A stretch of DNA of 64,000 bases from Cytobacillus oceanisediminis (lineage in GTDB: Bacteria; Bacillota; Bacilli; Bacillales; Cytobacillaceae): positions 124,001-188,000 of the forward strand of contig NZ_QGTW01000004.1 in the NCBI RefSeq assembly GCF_003182355.1. Reading direction: 5' to 3'. The notes under the pieces are model-generated. The model saw only the letters and a list, made by a program, of their open reading frames with translations. It was not told the DNA's origin and did not search any database. Below are positions 8,449 through 16,618 of this stretch, piece after piece (position 1 is the stretch's first letter; every line of letters starts with the position of its first letter). A program made the translations under genes and the position numbers.

Positions 8449-9408
8449 ATGGCTTTTAAAGTGCTATTAACAGACTATGAATTTGAGAATCTGAAATATG
8501 AAGAAGCCGTGTTTGCGGAAAGCGGCCTTGACATCGAATTTATCAAAGCGCAATGCAAAACAGAAGAAGAGGTTTTAGAACAAGCTAAACATGCAGATGC
8601 CATTTTAAATCAATATGCACCTATATCACGCCGTGTTATTGAATCCCTTGAAAATACCAAGGTTATTTCCCGCTACGGTGTGGGTGTCAACACGATTGAT
8701 CTGGATGCCGCGAATGCAAAAGGCATTACGGTTGCCAATGTACCTGATTATGGGATGGAAGAGGTTTCAAACCATGCATTGGCCCTTTTATTATCATGGG
8801 CCCGCAAAGTAACTCTATTAAATAATGAAGTGAAAAAAGGCAAATGGGACTTCAAAGCATGTGTACCGATTCACCGCTTTAACGAACAGACGGTAGGGGT
8901 TCTCGGATTCGGCCGCATTCCACGGCGGTTTATTGAAAAAGTGAAGCCTCTTGGCTTTAAAACGGCAGCGTATGACCCATTTGTTTCGGCAGAAGATATG
9001 GCTGCTGCCGGGGTACAAAAAATGGAGCTTGATGAAATCATACGGGAAGCAGATTATTTGTCGGTTCATGTCCCGCTTATTAAAGATACCTTCCATATGT
9101 TAAATGAAGAACGTTTCAGGCAAATGAAGAAAAATGCCGTGATCATTAACACTGCCCGCGGTCCGATTATAGATGAAAAGGCACTTATCGCAGCACTGGA
9201 AGAAGGAATCATTGCCGGTGCAGCTCTCGATGTAACAGAGGAAGAGCCGATTAGCATAGATAGCCCGCTACTCCACATGGACAATGTCATCATAACTCCG
9301 CACAGTGCCTGGTATTCTGAGGAAGCAATGGTCGAGCTTCGCCAAAAAGCTGCGAAAAATATCGTTCAGGTTTTAAAAGGTGAAAAAACACCTTATGCAT
9401 TAACTTAG
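8449..9408 (+). CDS. D-isomer-specific 2-hydroxyacid dehydrogenase (CtBP-like)
   Basis: 319 aa. Catalytic Arg in SRYGVGVNTID-type context, Glu in DVTEEEP and His in ITPHSAWYSEEA, plus NTARGP, define the D-2-hydroxyacid dehydrogenase family. The NAD-binding loop reads GFGRIPR, so the third Gly of GxGxxG is Pro, as in bacterial C-terminal-binding-protein-like members. It probably reduces a 2-keto acid (glyoxylate, hydroxypyruvate or a keto-deoxy acid) or works in reverse on a sugar acid. ATG 8449 follows TAGGAGTGA. The substrate is unknown. Confidence 0.82.
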   Translation: MAFKVLLTDYEFENLKYEEAVFAESGLDIEFIKAQCKTEEEVLEQAKHADAILNQYAPISRRVIESLENTKVISRYGVGVNTIDLDAANAKGITVANVPDYGMEEVSNHALALLLSWARKVTLLNNEVKKGKWDFKACVPIHRFNEQTVGVLGFGRIPRRFIEKVKPLGFKTAAYDPFVSAEDMAAAGVQKMELDEIIREADYLSVHVPLIKDTFHMLNEERFRQMKKNAVIINTARGPIIDEKALIAALEEGIIAGAALDVTEEEPISIDSPLLHMDNVIITPHSAWYSEEAMVELRQKAAKNIVQVLKGEKTPYALT

Positions 9409-9426
9409 GAAAGGGTGTGGGTGATT

Positions 9427-10290
9427 ATGAAAATAGCTGCTTTTTCCGTCCATTCACAACCGCATATTGGCGTTTTGCAGGAAGAGCGCGCAATCAGTTT
9501 AACCTTACTGAGCGGAGATCGATTTCCGCTCTGTGTGAAAACCTTTATAGAAAAAAGCGAAGAGCTGCTGCCGCTTGCTAAAAACCTGATTGAGCAGTGT
9601 GACAGTGATGATGCTGTTTTCCCAATCTCTGATGTGAAGATTCTTCCGCCGATTCCATCACCGGAAAAAATTATTTGTGTCGGCTTGAATTATATTGACC
9701 ATTGCAGGGAAACCGGAATGGAGCCGCCTGCTTCACCGGTAATCTTTTCAAAGTATGCAAATGCCATTGTCGGCCATCATGACGCTGTGGAAATTCCCAG
9801 CAATTCCAATGAGGTCGATTTTGAAGCGGAGCTTGCTATTGTAATAGGCAAAGAAGCAAAGCATGTATCCGAAGAAGACGCAAACGATTATGTTTTTGGC
9901 TATACGATCATGAATGACATTAGCGCCCGCGATTTGCAATTTAAAGACGGACAGTGGTCCCGCGGCAAAACAGCAGATACATTTGCCCCGACAGGGCCAG
10001 TGATTGTAACAAAGGACGAAGCAGGGGATCCTCACAACCTCTCAATCTCGCTTGAGCTCAATGGGGAGATCATGCAGGATTCGAATACAAATAATTTAAT
10101 ATTTACCATTCCGCAGATCATTTCATTCTTATCACAGTCGATGACGCTTAGACCAGGCGATTTAATTGCAACTGGGACCCCTCCAGGAGTCGGAATGGGC
10201 CGAAGCCCGAAGGTGTGGCTGAAGGATGGGGACAGAATGAGTATTACCATTGAGAAAATCGGAACGCTTTCCAATTATGTGAAAGGCTGA
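9427..10290 (+). CDS. Fumarylacetoacetate hydrolase family protein (acylpyruvase type)
   Basis: 287-residue protein with the full FAH core: ICVGLNYIDHC, VIFSKYANAIVGH, metal ligands in DFEAELAIVIG, NDISARDLQ, RGKTADTFAPTGP and GDLIATGTPPGVGMG. This is the YcgM/YisK/2,4-diketo-3-deoxy-rhamnonate hydrolase subgroup, which cleaves C-C bonds in 2,4-diketo acids or decarboxylates. It differs clearly from the FAH protein at 932. ATG 9427 gives the usual N-terminus; GTG 9415 and GTG 9421 are in-frame alternatives behind AGGAAAGGG. The role in this operon (a diketo branch or a side-product clean-up) is inferred. Confidence 0.8.
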   Translation: MKIAAFSVHSQPHIGVLQEERAISLTLLSGDRFPLCVKTFIEKSEELLPLAKNLIEQCDSDDAVFPISDVKILPPIPSPEKIICVGLNYIDHCRETGMEPPASPVIFSKYANAIVGHHDAVEIPSNSNEVDFEAELAIVIGKEAKHVSEEDANDYVFGYTIMNDISARDLQFKDGQWSRGKTADTFAPTGPVIVTKDEAGDPHNLSISLELNGEIMQDSNTNNLIFTIPQIISFLSQSMTLRPGDLIATGTPPGVGMGRSPKVWLKDGDRMSITIEKIGTLSNYVKG

Positions 10291-10316
10291 CTACCGGAAG
10301 AAAGAGGCTGATAGGC

Positions 10317-11273
10317 ATGGATGTTGTAACAATCGGAGAAACGATGGCTCTATTTACGCCGAATGAAGAGGGCATGCTCCGCCATGCCCATTCCTTTTCG
10401 ATGAAGTTTGGCGGTGCAGAATCCAATGTCGCCATCGGATTAAGCCGCCTCGGCCACCGCTCAAGATGGATCAGCCGTCTTGGGGAGGATGAGTTTGGGG
10501 ATGCGATGCAATCATTCATCCGCGGTGAAGGAGTGGATGTTTCCTATGTAACACGCGATCAAAGTGTTCCGACCGGTGTGTTTTTTAAAGAGTTCAGGCG
10601 CTTGAATGATACGCGTGTCTATTACTATAGAAAAGACTCTGCCGCCAGCAAAATGAGCGCTGAATGGCTGCAGGAAGACTCCGTTTCAGATGCTGAATAT
10701 CTTCATATTACAGGAATAACCCCAGGACTTAGTGAATCCTGCCGGGAAATGCTTGAAAAAGCCATCGGCATTGCCAAAGGAAAAGGAACGAAAATTGTTT
10801 TTGATCCAAATCTCCGGTTGAAAATTTGGAAAGATGAAGAAGAGGCCCGCCATTTTTTAAAAAAATATGCCTCGGAAAGCGATATTGTCCTTCCCGGCAT
10901 TTCCGAAGCGGAATTTTTATTTGGCGCTTGTTCACCGGAGGAATATGTTGAAAAATTTCATGCTCTCGGAATTGAAACAGTCATTATGAAACTGGGGAAA
11001 GAAGGAGCACTGGTTTCTTCCCAGTCCGTCCCATTAACGAAAATTCCGGGCTTTACTGTTGAGCGGGTAGTCGATCCAGTCGGGGCTGGCGATGCATTTG
11101 CGGCTGGTGTGCTTTCAGGTCTGCTGGACGGATTGCCGCTGGAGGAAGCGGTACTAAGAGGCAACGCGATGGGAGCAATGGTAACCATGGTGAATGGCGA
11201 TGCAGAAGGTTTGCCGAATCGATCTGATCTTGTGTCCTTTATGAACGGCGGCTTGGACGATGTTACAAGATAA
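10317..11273 (+). CDS. kdgK: 2-keto-3-deoxygluconate kinase (PfkB family)
   Basis: 318 aa ribokinase-fold kinase with N-terminal VVTIGETMALFTP, substrate loop FGGAESNVAIGLSRLG, RVYYYRKDSAASKM and the anion-hole/catalytic DPVGAGDAFAAG near residue 255. These spellings are typical of KDG kinases. It phosphorylates 2-keto-3-deoxy-gluconate (or galactonate) to the 6-phosphate used by the KDPG aldolase encoded 15 bases downstream. An AGAGG site precedes ATG 10317. Confidence 0.88.
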   Translation: MDVVTIGETMALFTPNEEGMLRHAHSFSMKFGGAESNVAIGLSRLGHRSRWISRLGEDEFGDAMQSFIRGEGVDVSYVTRDQSVPTGVFFKEFRRLNDTRVYYYRKDSAASKMSAEWLQEDSVSDAEYLHITGITPGLSESCREMLEKAIGIAKGKGTKIVFDPNLRLKIWKDEEEARHFLKKYASESDIVLPGISEAEFLFGACSPEEYVEKFHALGIETVIMKLGKEGALVSSQSVPLTKIPGFTVERVVDPVGAGDAFAAGVLSGLLDGLPLEEAVLRGNAMGAMVTMVNGDAEGLPNRSDLVSFMNGGLDDVTR

Positions 11274-11288
11274 AAAGGAGGAGAATCA

Positions 11289-11918
11289 GTGAACAGGTTA
11301 GAAGAATTAAAGAAGCGCAAAATTGTTGCGGTCATCCGCGGTGCGCATCCTGATCAAATTTTGCCAATTGCACACGCGCTGCAGGCAGGGGGTGTTAGCA
11401 CATTTGAAATTACGGTTGAAACGCCAAAGGTGTGCACGCTAATCGAAAAAGTGAAAGAAGAGTTTGGAAATGAGGTCATTGTTGGGGCAGGTACGGTGCT
11501 GGACCCTGAAACAGCACGCGCAGTAATTATGTCCGGAGCAGAGTTTATCTTTTCGCCAACCGTTAATGCCGAGACAATTAAAATGGCAAAACGCTACGGT
11601 GTCCTCAGCATTCCTGGCGCCCTCACACCAACAGAAATTCTGACTGCATATGAACATGGCGGGGATATTATCAAAGTGTTTCCAGCCGATGTAATGGGCG
11701 TTCCTTACTTTAAAAATCTGCAAGGACCACTTCCCCATATCCCATTAATGCCTACAGGCGGCATAAGCGCAGAAAATATCCAGGACTATTTGAAAGCAGG
11801 GGCTGTTGCTGCCGGTGTAGGCGGTTCATTAGTAAATGCAAAAAAGCTGAATTCTGAAGAAGATTATTTGAATCTTACTGAAAAGGCCAAGCAATTTTCT
11901 GCTTTGGCGGGACATTGA
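11289..11918 (+). CDS. eda: KDPG/KHG aldolase
   Basis: 209 aa class I aldolase with Arg17 (VIRGAHP), Glu44 (TVETPKV) and Schiff-base Lys129 (DIIKVFPAD), then PTGGIS and GVGGSL. Cleaves 2-keto-3-deoxy-6-phosphogluconate to pyruvate and glyceraldehyde 3-phosphate, completing the route from KdgK. GTG start at 11289 is preceded by AAAAGGAGGAG. The spacing of 15 bases from kdgK indicates co-transcription. Confidence 0.92.
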   Translation: MNRLEELKKRKIVAVIRGAHPDQILPIAHALQAGGVSTFEITVETPKVCTLIEKVKEEFGNEVIVGAGTVLDPETARAVIMSGAEFIFSPTVNAETIKMAKRYGVLSIPGALTPTEILTAYEHGGDIIKVFPADVMGVPYFKNLQGPLPHIPLMPTGGISAENIQDYLKAGAVAAGVGGSLVNAKKLNSEEDYLNLTEKAKQFSALAGH

Positions 11919-11964
11919 GCCTGAGAAAATGGCTCATGGCCTTACGATAAAGGAGGATACGATC

Positions 11965-12792
11965 GTGGACATACACCTCAGTTTAGAAAAAGAGCAGCAG
12001 CTGAAAAAGATTTTATCAGATATGGAAAGCATCATCATTGCCTTTTCCGGAGGTGTGGACAGTACCTATTTATTAAAAGTGGCATTGGATACGTTAGGAG
12101 AAGAGAATGTTTTGGCTATTACTGCCGATTCCGAGTCTTTCCCTCGCTCTGAACTGGAGGAGACGATTCGAATTGCCAAGTCATTAAATGCACCGCACCA
12201 AGTTATACAAATGTCGGAGTTATCCATACCTGGCTATGCCGAAAATGATTCAAACAGATGCTACTACTGCAAAAAAGGGCTGTTTGATGAGCTTTATCCT
12301 ATTATGATCGAGCAAGGATACAAGAATTTGACATTTGGACTTATTAAAGATGATTTAGGTGAACATCGGCCAGGTGTGAAAGCTGCTATGGAGAAAAACG
12401 TAAGGGGACCGCTGGCGGAAGCGGATATAACAAAGGAAGATATTCGCATCCGGTCCAAGGAACTTGGGCTTGATACCTGGGATAAACCTTCGCTGGCCTG
12501 CCTATCCTCCAGAATTGCCTATGGTGAAAAAATCACCATTGAAAAATTAAAGAAAGTAGATCAGGCTGAGCAATTTATTAAAGGCTTTGGAATTAAGCAG
12601 GTAAGAGTCCGGGTTCATAATGAAATTGCAAGAATAGAAGTGGATCCGCAGGATATGGCAAACCTCCTCAAATATCATGAACAAGTTTCAGATGCGCTGA
12701 AACGCATCGGCTTTAAATATGTGGCGATGGACTTAACGGGCTATAAAAGCGGCAGTATGAATCAAATGCTCCAATCATCGGCGGCGAAGTAA
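11965..12792 (+). CDS. larE: LarE, pyridinium-dithiocarboxylate cofactor sulfur transferase
   Basis: 275 aa PP-loop ATPase: SGGVDST at 28-34, and three cysteines at Cys99, Cys102 (RCYYCKKG) and Cys179 (LACLSSRI). LarE adds sulfur to P2CMN during synthesis of the nickel-pincer nucleotide used by lactate racemase-type (LarA) enzymes. The three-cysteine pattern is that of LarE proteins reported to hold a [4Fe-4S] cluster rather than sacrificing one cysteine; this is from family knowledge. GTG 11965 follows AAGGAGG by 8 bases. No larA, larB or larC occurs in the window. Its place at the end of the sugar-acid operon suggests a nickel-pincer epimerase acting on a sugar acid. Confidence 0.88.
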   Translation: MDIHLSLEKEQQLKKILSDMESIIIAFSGGVDSTYLLKVALDTLGEENVLAITADSESFPRSELEETIRIAKSLNAPHQVIQMSELSIPGYAENDSNRCYYCKKGLFDELYPIMIEQGYKNLTFGLIKDDLGEHRPGVKAAMEKNVRGPLAEADITKEDIRIRSKELGLDTWDKPSLACLSSRIAYGEKITIEKLKKVDQAEQFIKGFGIKQVRVRVHNEIARIEVDPQDMANLLKYHEQVSDALKRIGFKYVAMDLTGYKSGSMNQMLQSSAAK

Positions 12793-13044
12793 AGTCTCTT
12801 TTTTCTATATCCCTCGCGTGAACCTGGTTGACGATAGGATCGAAAAGATGACGATATATTAAGGAAATTGATGATCATTAAGAAATTAGCTATGAAAATA
12901 GAGGCAGAGGGTTCATGCTAGCCTGTTTGACCAGGAAGATAGATTATTGATGAAAATGAAGCTTTTTTAATAAGAAAAATGGAATTTTCAAAAGAAAACT
13001 GTCTTTTTTCGTTTGGCTGTGTTAAAGCTTATTGTTGTATTTGG
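12793..13044. other. Intergenic, no gene seen
   Basis: AT-rich spacer after larE. No conserved frame, no clear promoter and no strong hairpin recognised before the repeat at 13045. Confidence 0.5.
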
Positions 13045-13143
13045 CACCCTGTTGATTGGAGTGTAAGGCGGGAGACTCCAGCGGGAGGAGGCTTCCAGAC
13101 CACCCGCGGTTCGCTGAGTGCCTGGAGCGGAAATCAACAGGCC
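13045..13143. repeat. CCTGTTGATT-type MITE-like repeat
   Basis: Begins CACCCTGTTGATTGGAG and ends GGAGCGGAAATCAACAGGCC, giving 10-bp terminal inverted repeats CCTGTTGATT/AATCAACAGG. The interior (GGGAGACTCC, GGAGGCTTCCAGACC, CCGCGG) is GC-rich and matches the longer copy at 24012-24153 with an internal deletion. Confidence 0.8.
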
Positions 13144-13164
13144 TATTTAACAGAGCCTTTCGTT

Positions 13165-13209
13165 AAAAAAAGCATTTACTGACGCTAGAGTCGGCAAATG
13201 CTTTTTTAT
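13165..13209. terminator. Rho-independent terminator
   Basis: AAAAAAAGCATTT (13166-13178) pairs with AAATGCTTTTTT (13196-13207). It is symmetric, so could end larE-side transcripts on plus and the coiled-coil gene on minus. A similar hairpin follows the repeat copy at 24012. Confidence 0.8.
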
Positions 13210-13247
13210 TTATATGGAATTAAGCTATTTGCCTGAGTGGAATGTGG

Positions 13248-13703
13248 CTAGGAGTGGATTCGCTTCTTGAGCTGATTAATTTCAGTATCATGCAGCCCGC
13301 TCTTTTTGCTGAGGTGGTCAATATCAATTTTCGTACCTATTAAAGTATCAGAGATAACATGAAAGGTTTCTTCATGCTGTTCTTACTTTGCTTCGATGTG
13401 CTTAAAATGGCTTCTAAATTCGGTTGCATTGCTGTCGATTTGTTCAGAAAGCATCCTTACTCTGTCATCTACACTGACTAATTTGTCCTCAACATGACCA
13501 AGCCTTATTTTTACATCAGATAGATCTCCGCCAATAGAATTAAACCTTTCATCGATCGAAGCAAACCTTTTATCGATTGAAATAAATCTTTCGTCGATTG
13601 AAACAAATCTTTTATCGACTGAATCAAATCTGTCATCGATTGAATCAAATCTTCTTGAATGTTCTTTTAAAGTACTTAAAATTTCATTAAGAATTTTCTC
13701 CAT
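13248..13703 (-). pseudogene. Heptad-repeat coiled-coil protein with in-frame stop
   Basis: ATG 13703 follows AAAGGAGGTGA. The protein reads MEKILNEILSTLKEHSRRF, then repeats of a seven-residue unit (RFDSIDD, RFDSVDK, RFVSIDE, RFISIDK, RFASIDE) encoded by 21-nt DNA repeats, and then a coiled coil to ...FKHIEAK. TAA at 13383-13385 stops it at 106 aa. The same frame continues for 44 more sensible codons (EQHEETFHVISDTLIGTKID... ending LKKRIHS) to TAG at 13248. Small Bacillus coiled-coil proteins of this kind commonly end in such a D..EI..LK+R segment, so the TAA looks like a nonsense mutation. The shortened protein may still be made. Function unknown. Confidence 0.7.
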
Positions 13704-14225
13704 TTTTTTCACCTCCTTTTTCGACATTATACCACACGTTGTGGGAAATCATGCTGTTTTCAAATAGCTGCTAATACAAAGCTGACCGCTTATCGAGCGA
13801 GCATTTTGACTATATGTATAATCGAATACAGATGAAATAAATTGAGTCCAGACCAATAACCTTATACGATTTTGTCTATTTGTAAAATGATCAATACAAA
13901 TACTAGTATTGGTATTTAGGTGATCTGTCATGAAGGTGTTTATAAATTAACCAACTAACTCAAAAAGGACTAATATTTGATAAAAATATAAATCCCTTCA
14001 CATCCTAAAAATAATCAAGAGAAACTGCTTGCACTAGTCCTTTAATACGGCAGTTCACTGGCATTTACACAGCAAAATCTCCGTGCTATACTCACTGACA
14101 GTAAAAATGGAAGATTTACCTTTAGAAGGTATCGCATGAAACGTAAATATGGGACGAGCGCATATGGACTCGGCTTGCCCCCTTAAAATTACCCGCAAAG
14201 ATTAAGTCACCGGAGGGAGAAGAGG
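13704..14225. other. Intergenic, perfect 12-bp palindrome, otherwise empty
   Basis: About 520 bp between divergent genes. AATACTAGTATT at 13899-13910 is a perfect 12-bp palindrome and a possible operator. No protein family recognised in any frame and no RNA gene seen. Confidence 0.45.
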
Positions 14226-15092
14226 ATGGGAAAGAAAAGAAGAGCTTATACATATAGTACAAAAGCGGAAAGGGCGCTGGAGTATTTATTTGTTTTAATA
14301 GGATCAGGAATTGTAGCGATAGCTTTCAATGTATTCTTGCTGCCAAACCGGATTGCGTCAGGGGGAGTAAGCGGAATCAGTACAATTCTTGATGCGGTTG
14401 CTGGCTGGGAGCCGGCTTATGTGCAGTGGGCGTTTAATATACCGCTCTTTATAGCGGGAGTCCTATTACTGGGAAAGCAATTTGGGGCCAAAACGCTTGC
14501 CGGAACCATTTTTCTGCCGTTTGTCGTCTTTTTAACAAAGGATTTTGCAGCATGGACACTGGATCCATTACTTGCTTCCCTTTTTGGCGGGATCGGTGTA
14601 GGCCTTGGTTTAGGAATCGTTTTCAGGGGTAAAGCATCAACAGGCGGGACAGACCTTGCTGCTCAGATTATTAATAAATACACTGGCCTGTCACTCGGAA
14701 CCTGTGTAGCGCTAATTGATGGACTGATTGTTCTATCGGCAGCGATTATTTTTGACATTGAACAAGGATTATATGCCTTGATTGCCTTGTATGTCACCAG
14801 CAAAACCATTGATTTAGTGCAGCTTGGATTCAGCCGGACGAAGATGGCATTGATCATTACGGAAAAACAAACGGAAGTTCGTGAAGGGATTTTGAATAAA
14901 ATTGACCGAGGTGTGACAAAACTATCAGCATACGGCGGATATACCGACCATGAACGTCCTGTCCTTATGTGTGTAGTGGATCAGACAGAGTTCACAAAAT
15001 TGAAACAACTGGTTCAAACCATTGATCCTACAGCATTTATCATTGTTGCGGATGCTTCCGAGGTATTGGGCGAGGGTTTCAAAAGGGCATAG
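14226..15092 (+). CDS. yvjA: YitT-family integral membrane protein
   Basis: 288 aa. N-terminal part has about five hydrophobic segments with the YitT family motif NVFLLPNRIASGGVSGIST and GKASTGGTDLAAQI; the C-terminal soluble DUF2179 domain (about 205-285) reads KMALIITEK, GVTKLSAYGGYT and FIIVADASEVLGEGF. In B. subtilis yvjA lies next to cccB and ftsEX, as here. Function unknown; the family is proposed to act in transport or membrane homeostasis. ATG 14226 follows GGAGGGAG. Confidence 0.88.
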   Translation: MGKKRRAYTYSTKAERALEYLFVLIGSGIVAIAFNVFLLPNRIASGGVSGISTILDAVAGWEPAYVQWAFNIPLFIAGVLLLGKQFGAKTLAGTIFLPFVVFLTKDFAAWTLDPLLASLFGGIGVGLGLGIVFRGKASTGGTDLAAQIINKYTGLSLGTCVALIDGLIVLSAAIIFDIEQGLYALIALYVTSKTIDLVQLGFSRTKMALIITEKQTEVREGILNKIDRGVTKLSAYGGYTDHERPVLMCVVDQTEFTKLKQLVQTIDPTAFIIVADASEVLGEGFKRA

Positions 15093-15141
15093 GCTTGGTA
15101 TAATATAGCTGTACTTAGTATTTTTTCCTGAGGGGGAATAA

Positions 15142-15495
15142 ATGGTGAAAAAGAAGCTACTAGCATTACTAATGGGTACTTCACTTGTTCTGGCTGCATG
15201 CGGCGGCGGTGGAGACGAAGCAACTGAAGAACAAGATACAGCAACAAATGGCGGCGGAGAAACAACAACTGCTGACGCCGGTGACGCACAAAAGCTTTAT
15301 GACCAAAAATGTTCAAGCTGCCATGGTGCCAACCTTGAAGGCGGTGTAGGACCTGCCCTTGATAAAATTGGTGCAAACCTTTCCCAAGAGGACATTGAAA
15401 ATACGATTGCCAACGGTAAAGGTGCTATGCCTGCAGGCTTGCTTCAAGGTGAGGAAGCTTCCCAAGTAGCTGCTTGGCTGGCAGGAAAGAAATAA
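15142..15495 (+). CDS. cccB: Cytochrome c551, membrane-anchored lipoprotein
   Basis: 117 aa. Lipoprotein signal peptide with lipobox LAAC (Cys20), a low-complexity Gly/Thr/Glu linker, then a small class I cytochrome c: haem motif CSSCH and distal Met ligand in GAMPAGLL. It carries electrons on the outer face of the membrane. AGGGGGAA precedes ATG 15142. Lies 49 bp after yvjA, as in B. subtilis. Confidence 0.93.
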   Translation: MVKKKLLALLMGTSLVLAACGGGGDEATEEQDTATNGGGETTTADAGDAQKLYDQKCSSCHGANLEGGVGPALDKIGANLSQEDIENTIANGKGAMPAGLLQGEEASQVAAWLAGKK

Positions 15496-15521
15496 TTAGA
15501 ATAAAGGACAGCAAGTCCGGA

Positions 15522-15556
15522 ATGAAAACGTTCTGTAACCAGCAGGACGTTTTTTA
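15522..15556 (+). terminator. Terminator after cccB
   Basis: AAAACGTTCTG pairs with CAGGACGTTTT (one G-T wobble) around TAACCAG and is followed by a T run. Confidence 0.85.
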
Positions 15557-15931
15557 TTTGCCCTATTTTTACACTTGTTTTAAAATTCAAGCAAAAAAAA
15601 TCTGCAAAATACGACGCACAGCTCCATGAACCAACTTTATATAAGAAGAAAGAAGGAAAAAATCGTCGAATGGGAGAATAACTGACTAGTATATAAATGA
15701 AATTCAGGTAAAAAGTAACAAAAAATTACAGGCTTGAAAAGAAACTGTAATAATTTTTTCCGTTATTTTGAGAAACTATGATGTTATAATGGGTTGTGTG
15801 AGAATTTTAGATGGCTAAAAAGGGAGTATTTACAAATACTGTGTCATCCTCCATGTCGAAAGGATGTCGTTTTTTAGCGAAAAGAGGAATCTCTTTAATT
15901 CTTAATACACACTAGATACTAGGTGATATAT
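15557..15931 (+). promoter_or_regulatory. ftsE promoter region and structured leader
   Basis: An extended -10 (TGTTATAAT, 15782-15790) is visible without a good -35. The roughly 110-nt leader that follows contains CATCCT (15847) pairing with AGGATG (15863) and then TCGTTTTTT, a terminator-like hairpin upstream of ftsE. This looks like a possible attenuator, although no known riboswitch class was recognised. Confidence 0.45.
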
Positions 15932-16618
15932 ATGATAGAAATGAAAGACGTATATAAAAGGTACCCGAATGGCGTTACCGCTGCAAGCGGCATTGACGTC
16001 CATATCAAGCAGGGTGAGTTTGTATACGTTGTAGGCCCAAGCGGAGCGGGTAAATCGACTTTTATTAAGATGATGTACCGGGAAGAAAAGCCCTCGAGCG
16101 GGACGATAACGATAGATGGAGTGAACCTTGCTACTTTGAGAAGTACAAAGGTTCCACTTTTACGAAGGAAAATCGGTGTAGTCTTCCAGGACTTTAAACT
16201 TTTGCCTACATTAACTGTATATGAAAATGTAGCTTTTGCTCTTGAAGTAATAGAAGAACAGCCCAAAACGATAAAAAAGCAAGTTATGGAAACACTGGAG
16301 CTTGTAAATTTAAAGCATAAAGCACGGATGCTTCCGACCGAATTATCAGGCGGTGAGCAGCAGCGTGTATCCATTGCGAGATCAATTGTTAATGCTCCAA
16401 AGGTCGTGATAGCGGACGAGCCTACAGGTAACCTTGACCCGGATACTTCATGGGAAATCATGAACATCTTCGAGGAAATCAACACGAGAGGAACGACTGT
16501 GGTCATGGCAACTCATAATAAAGAAATTGTTAATACGATTAAACACCGCGTTATTGCCATTGAAGGCGGCCGTATCGTACGTGACGAGCAAAGAGGTGAT
16601 TATGGCTATGAAAGCTAG
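15932..16618 (+). CDS. ftsE: Cell-division ABC transporter ATP-binding protein FtsE
   Basis: 228 aa, same length as B. subtilis FtsE. Walker A GPSGAGKST, Q-loop VFQDFKLLP, signature LSGGEQQR, Walker B VVIADEPTGNLDP and switch His ATHNKE are present. Works with FtsX to drive a cell-wall hydrolase outside the membrane. ATG 15932 is taken because AGGTGAT lies just upstream; GTG 15923 is part of that site. Overlaps ftsX by 17 bases. Confidence 0.95.
   Translation: MIEMKDVYKRYPNGVTAASGIDVHIKQGEFVYVVGPSGAGKSTFIKMMYREEKPSSGTITIDGVNLATLRSTKVPLLRRKIGVVFQDFKLLPTLTVYENVAFALEVIEEQPKTIKKQVMETLELVNLKHKARMLPTELSGGEQQRVSIARSIVNAPKVVIADEPTGNLDPDTSWEIMNIFEEINTRGTTVVMATHNKEIVNTIKHRVIAIEGGRIVRDEQRGDYGYES

Noticed and set aside
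12979..13182. 67-codon frame
   Set aside because: Lies over the CCTGTTGATT-type repeat; composition is that of the repeat.
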